A DNA stretch of 7,199 nt from JBAXLO01 sp037134755 (lineage in GTDB: Bacteria; Bacteroidota; Bacteroidia; Bacteroidales; JACABE01), in assembly GCA_037134755.1 (NCBI GenBank), contig JBAXLO010000221.1, positions 1 through 7,199 on the forward strand. The letters are read 5' to 3'. This document shows positions 6,601 through 7,199 of the stretch, one piece after another. Position 1 is the stretch's first letter; each line of letters starts with the position of its first letter. The notes under the pieces were generated by a model that saw only the letters and a list, made by a program, of their open reading frames with translations, was not told the DNA's origin and searched no databases. Both the position numbers and the translations under genes were made by a program.

Positions 6601-7199
6601 AGCTGCTAATTATCTACCATCTCAATCAAGTTTAGTTGCTGCTACAGGCACAGGCATCACAACAGATTATGCCGGAACTGTTACCAGAAGTGCAAGTATT
6701 CCATCTATGGGAGCCTGGGAATACACTTTATGTAATGCCCCATCTATTAGCAGCCAATCAACAGCAGCACAAAAACAATGCTTAAGTGGAACTTTTGCTC
6801 CTATAACTGTAACTGCAACTGGAGACACTTTAAGCTATCAATGGTATAAAAATGCAACTGGAAATACTACAGATGGTTTTAAAGTTGGGACAAACTCTTA
6901 TAGTTATACACCTTTAGCCGATACTGCCGGTACAAAATATTATTATTGTGTAGTAACAAGTACTTGTGGGAGTCCTCTAACGAGTGCAGTATCCGAAGCA
7001 TTTAGAACTTATGCTACTTTTACTCCAGGAGCTATAGCTTCAACAGGACAAGCAATCTGTTACAATGGTGATCCTGCAATCATAGGAAGTACTACTGCTG
7101 CAAGTGGTGGTAATGATACCATCACTTACGAATGGTATAAAAGCACCACTAACTTTATAGATAGTACTTTGATAGGTTCAAATACATCAACTTATGATC
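566..7199 (+). CDS. giant secreted surface protein: TIG, FG-GAP propeller, two beta-helix modules, Ig-like domains (3' end outside window)
   Basis: Partial gene: 2,211 codons with no stop, continuing past the window. The ATG at 566 is chosen because it begins a clear signal peptide (MKKTITILTLVLVLGLTSLMA). The next in-frame ATG, at 623, would remove it. The start is preceded by A/T-rich sequence without a Shine-Dalgarno motif, as is usual in Bacteroidota. Domains in order are IPT/TIG (about 30-112), seven FG-GAP/VCBS repeats (117-475), two parallel beta-helix modules (481-1281 and 1290-2054) and Ig-like domains (from 2056). The protein is rich in Thr, Ser, Asn, Gly and Ile and has no enzyme motif that I recognise. 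Likely role: surface adhesin or binding protein exported by Sec and then possibly by the type IX system. The T9SS sorting domain that would test this would lie beyond the window. The reading frame is certain; the function is inferred from domain types. Confidence 0.96.
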   Translation, partial: MKKTITILTLVLVLGLTSLMATLPPITLPPTITSFTPASGAIGSSVTITGTNFNTTAAQNIVFFGATKAVVIAASATSLTVTVPLGATYQYLSVTNLAVRLTAYSAKPFNVTLAGSITFTDKVDFATGTSPFSVRLGDIDGDGKVDLVINNYSSKTISVFRNTSSSGTVSFADKVDLATVNYPLSVSIVDIDGDGKPDFVVANAGSYTVSVFRNISSGTTVLFETEVDFETVNFPTNDVSIGDIDGDGKPDLVMANSNSTISVLRNTSTSGNLSFATKVDFATSYTPNYVSIGDIDGDGKVDLAVVNADYNTVSVLRNISSGTTVLFETNVNFATGSIPRTVSIGDIDGDGKADLVVANIGDKTVSVFRNISSGTTVLFQTKVDFATGISPFSVSIGDIDGDGKADLAVVNASGGNVSVLRNASTSGNLSFSTMVNFATGISPRSVSIGDIDGDGKPDLVVVNNNSNTVSVIRQIPPHVQVSATLGNTFGGYATLKTAFDSINSGYHKGVINIAIIANTTETASAVLNASGTGTSPNISSYNSITISPSGGVARTISGNLMGQLILLNGADSITIDGLNTGGNSLTFDNSSTYMNASTLYINSDASNNTIANCTILGSSTSTSNSATVVFGNNCPATGNDNNNINHCNIGPSGSNLPYCAIQYSGGSTEATANSGNTLSYNNIYDWYSPTSNDYAIYIVSSYINRNCTIDHNSFYQTASRTKTSISYYYSYAMYLSGSTPINYSYGETITNNYIGGSAPQCAGAAMSYTGAAGGRVSFQPIFLNMGTTTPTTIKNNIIKNISLTAEYDVTLIPISVQSGAFEIDNNTIGSSTDNANITLNSTAGGVSFYGIYNTNTASISSINNNTIGGITMDGKDVSGNRMNAFYGINIASTSSTIDTIKNNLIGSLTTANSVSITNSTGVCRMFYEGINLAAFSLGIMLIDSNIIANLSIIKDATRVGVDKTGGIYSAAVGATISNNTIYNLKNGLIYSSTPGTNYEYYAPLVGIYLNHASGTTTVCKNKIYALLCISTTSTLQMTMAGIYKEGNGLAVIDRNLIYGISTTATTPAGFLIRGISSYLTSAPTPDATLTIKNNIISLGLDETGANIAANHVYTGINLNYVSGRNVYYNTCYIGGSAASGSCNSYAYYQTGTAAEDIRNNIFYNARTNTSATGKHYAISSTDGTFTSCDYNDYYTSGTGGVLGQLNTADKTSLLSWQATTSGDTHSYTKNPALSNAGGILAANYLPSHPNLVAAIGTGITTDYTGTTRSITLPAMGANEYTVIPFKPVEVTASLGTTGPSLYTNLKAAFDSINTGYHKGAITIKINDNTTETESAKLNASGSGTSPNISSYSSVNIYPTATGLTIGGNLPAPLIDLNGSDTVTINGSLNGLNAGKDLQIINVSTLATAGTSTIRFINDASYNTVKYCTIKGSTYDANAGVLFFSTGTTTGNLGNHIDNNNITNADNANRPRYTIYSLGTSDIINNSQDTISNNNIYDFLNKGVSSYGIFLSSYSTAWAVTANNFYETTTFAPTGAFIYYPIYIGNTSGNNFTVNDNYIGGSASDHTGTWSVNAASAHTFYGIYLSVDTTTASSVQNNTIQSISYTSTSDALWRGINISAGKVNIGTITGNTIGSATVTGSIMLTNATAYAYSYGVYIASPSTVNFQNNIIGGITTIGSATIGHSFNGIYKSAKAGTTTLSNNCIKNIIAQSTATSNIQSVIGILSSGSGAVTIVNDSIYNLTNNTTNATVGMGGFVQGIVTTAGTNTITGNIVHDLTIANANNSLTNGTSVIGISQMSSTIKQNVSGNTIYNLSNTYSSFGGGVIGLYYTGATTDTNTVSKNFIYGLSATSASASLYGIKIDGGTATYANNIISLGTGITTGNTIYGIKLVAIGGNTLNLYYNTIDIEGTATGVTGNTYALSNIGGNTRIYKNNIFNNSRLGGTTGKHYAVSIIDKTNLTCDYNDYYAPNGVLGVYNTIDEKTTLIDWATSTGGDTHSKNANPTFASAGGTLAANYLPSQSSLVAATGTGITTDYAGTVTRSASIPSMGAWEYTLCNAPSISSQSTAAQKQCLSGTFAPITVTATGDTLSYQWYKNATGNTTDGFKVGTNSYSYTPLADTAGTKYYYCVVTSTCGSPLTSAVSEAFRTYATFTPGAIASTGQAICYNGDPAIIGSTTAASGGNDTITYEWYKSTTNFIDSTLIGSNTSTYD
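628..656 (+). repeat. 15-bp tandem repeat in the proline linker
   Basis: TACTTTACCACCCA occurs at 628-641 and again at 643-656, a period of 15 bases or five codons. It encodes TLPPI followed by TLPPT, a short proline-rich spacer between the signal peptide and the TIG domain. The in-frame period suggests a slippage duplication that lengthened the linker by five residues. Confidence 0.75.
653..901 (+). other. IPT/TIG Ig-like domain (residues about 30-112)
   Basis: The segment PTITSFTPASGAIGSSVTIT followed by GTNF matches the usual opening of IPT/TIG domains: Pro-x-Ile, then Pro-x-Ser-Gly, then Gly-x-x-Val-x-Ile-x-Gly-x-Asn-Phe. It continues with VFFGATKA, then LTVTVPLGA, and ends with KPFNVT, all typical strand positions of the fold. 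The length of about 83 residues is normal. In Bacteroidota surface proteins this domain often sits just before FG-GAP repeats, as here. It is an Ig-like beta-sandwich, probably a spacer or binding element. Confidence 0.85.
914..1990 (+). repeat. seven tandem 52-residue FG-GAP/VCBS repeats, likely one seven-bladed beta-propeller (residues 117-475)
   Basis: Seven copies each carry the calcium-binding loop DIDGDGK, with the first Asp at residues 138, 190, 243, 294, 346, 398 and 450. Measured from the conserved Phe that opens each unit (119, 171, 223, 275, 327, 379, 431) the period is exactly 52 residues, or 156 bp. A typical unit reads F-x-x-K-V-D-F-A-T-G, then VSIGDIDGDGK, D-L-V-V-x-N, and TVSVxRN. 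The loop Asp residues plus a later Asp (for example D138, D140, D142, D146) are the usual calcium ligands. Seven is the blade number of integrin-type FG-GAP propellers, so this region probably folds as one closed propeller. Repeat 2 has Val in place of the usual Gly before the loop (V189). Repeat 3 has one extra residue before the loop, made up later in the unit. Confidence 0.93.
2006..4408 (+). other. right-handed parallel beta-helix module 1 (residues about 481-1281)
   Basis: The module opens with VSATLG, then LKTAFDSINSGYHKG and NTTETASAVLNASG. Many short N-N-x-I turns follow, such as NNIIKNI, NNTIGG, NNLIGSL and NNTIYNL, which are typical of PbH1-type (pectin lyase-fold) repeats. It closes with NNIISLG at 1093, GKHYAI at about 1173, CDYNDYY at 1188, NYLPS, and TTDY to MGANEYT at 1279-1281. 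Parallel beta-helices occur in polysaccharide lyases and in adhesins. I see no lyase catalytic set, so an elongated structural or binding role is more likely. Twelve Cys residues are scattered through it, against three in module 2. The next module is a divergent copy after an eight-residue linker. Confidence 0.87.
4433..6727 (+). other. right-handed parallel beta-helix module 2, divergent duplicate of module 1 (residues about 1290-2054)
   Basis: The module repeats the plan of module 1. The head has VTASLG, LKAAFDSINTGYHKG, NTTETESAKLNASG and SPNISSY. The tail has NNIISLG at 1870, GKHYAV at about 1946, CDYNDYY at 1961, GDTHS, NYLPS, and TTDY to MGAWEYT at 2052-2054. Between them are N-N-x-I type turns such as NNNIYDF, NNTIQSI and NNIIGG. 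From the conserved Lys of GKHYA to the final Glu, both modules have exactly 105 residues. The module is about 36 residues shorter than module 1, with the difference in the body. At DNA level the heads are still close: 2057-2093 and 4487-4523 differ at only two of 37 positions. The same structural or binding role is inferred. Confidence 0.87.
6731..7009 (+). other. Ig-like domain 1 (residues about 2056-2148)
   Basis: The segment shows an Ig-type pattern: Cys2072, then SYQWYKN with Trp2093, then KYYYCVV with Cys2128, ending in SAVSEAF. This Cys-Trp-Cys spacing suits a disulphide-linked beta-sandwich. The composition resembles Ig-like domains that precede the C-terminal sorting region of Bacteroidota secreted proteins. 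Two further Cys residues (2056 and 2133) may form a second bond. It follows directly on the tail of beta-helix module 2. Assignment to a specific Ig subfamily is not possible by eye. Confidence 0.72.
7013..7199 (+). other. start of a second Ig-like domain, cut by the window edge (residues 2150 onward)
   Basis: The segment begins FTPGAI, then GQAICYNGDPA with Cys2165, then TAASGGNDTITYEWYKS with Trp2190. The Cys-to-Trp spacing and the Tyr-x-Trp-Tyr-Lys motif parallel the preceding domain, so this looks like a second tandem Ig-like repeat. The G-x-I, I-C-x-G and S-G-G elements are typical of tandem repeats in Bacteroidota surface proteins. The second Cys would lie beyond the window. Confidence 0.6.

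Noticed and set aside
2006..6727. Possibility that the beta-helices are polysaccharide lyases
   Set aside because: No lyase catalytic pattern was recognised. The Asn-rich N-N-x-I turns are generic to the fold, so no enzyme function is claimed.

Overview
The window is dominated by one very long gene. A single reading frame opens at an ATG at 566 and runs without a stop to the last base, giving 2,211 codons plus one base. The encoded protein looks secreted and surface-exposed. Its order is signal peptide, IPT/TIG domain, seven 52-residue FG-GAP/VCBS repeats (probably one beta-propeller), two tandem right-handed parallel beta-helix modules of about 800 and 765 residues, one complete Ig-like domain, and the start of a second where the window ends. 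No catalytic domain is visible.

The organism is most likely a member of the Bacteroidota, for example Chitinophagales, Sphingobacteriales or a relative. This is inferred from the AT-rich DNA, the start codon without a Shine-Dalgarno sequence in an A/T-rich context, a TAnnTTTG-type promoter candidate, and an architecture I associate with Bacteroidota type IX-secreted (T9SS) surface proteins. No 16S or housekeeping gene is present to confirm it.

Layout: 1-565 is AT-rich and holds no convincing gene. It contains a weak promoter candidate at 338-363, two short inverted repeats (210-227 and 370-387), a short direct repeat, and two fragments that together read like a broken signal peptide (229-276 and 469-513). 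From 566 on, everything is the one gene. Codons 1-21 are the signal peptide, 30-112 the TIG domain, 117-475 the propeller repeats, 481-1281 beta-helix module 1, 1290-2054 beta-helix module 2, 2056-2148 the first Ig-like domain, and 2150 onward the second.

The most informative structure is internal duplication at two scales. The propeller repeats keep an exact 52-residue (156-bp) period, with stretches up to 40 bp identical. The two beta-helix modules share strongly similar first ~100 and last ~185 residues, while the middles have diverged. A role in adhesion or surface binding is inferred from domain types only. I see no defence system, mobile element with a transposase, CRISPR array, tRNA or rRNA, and no evidence of a new multi-gene system here.
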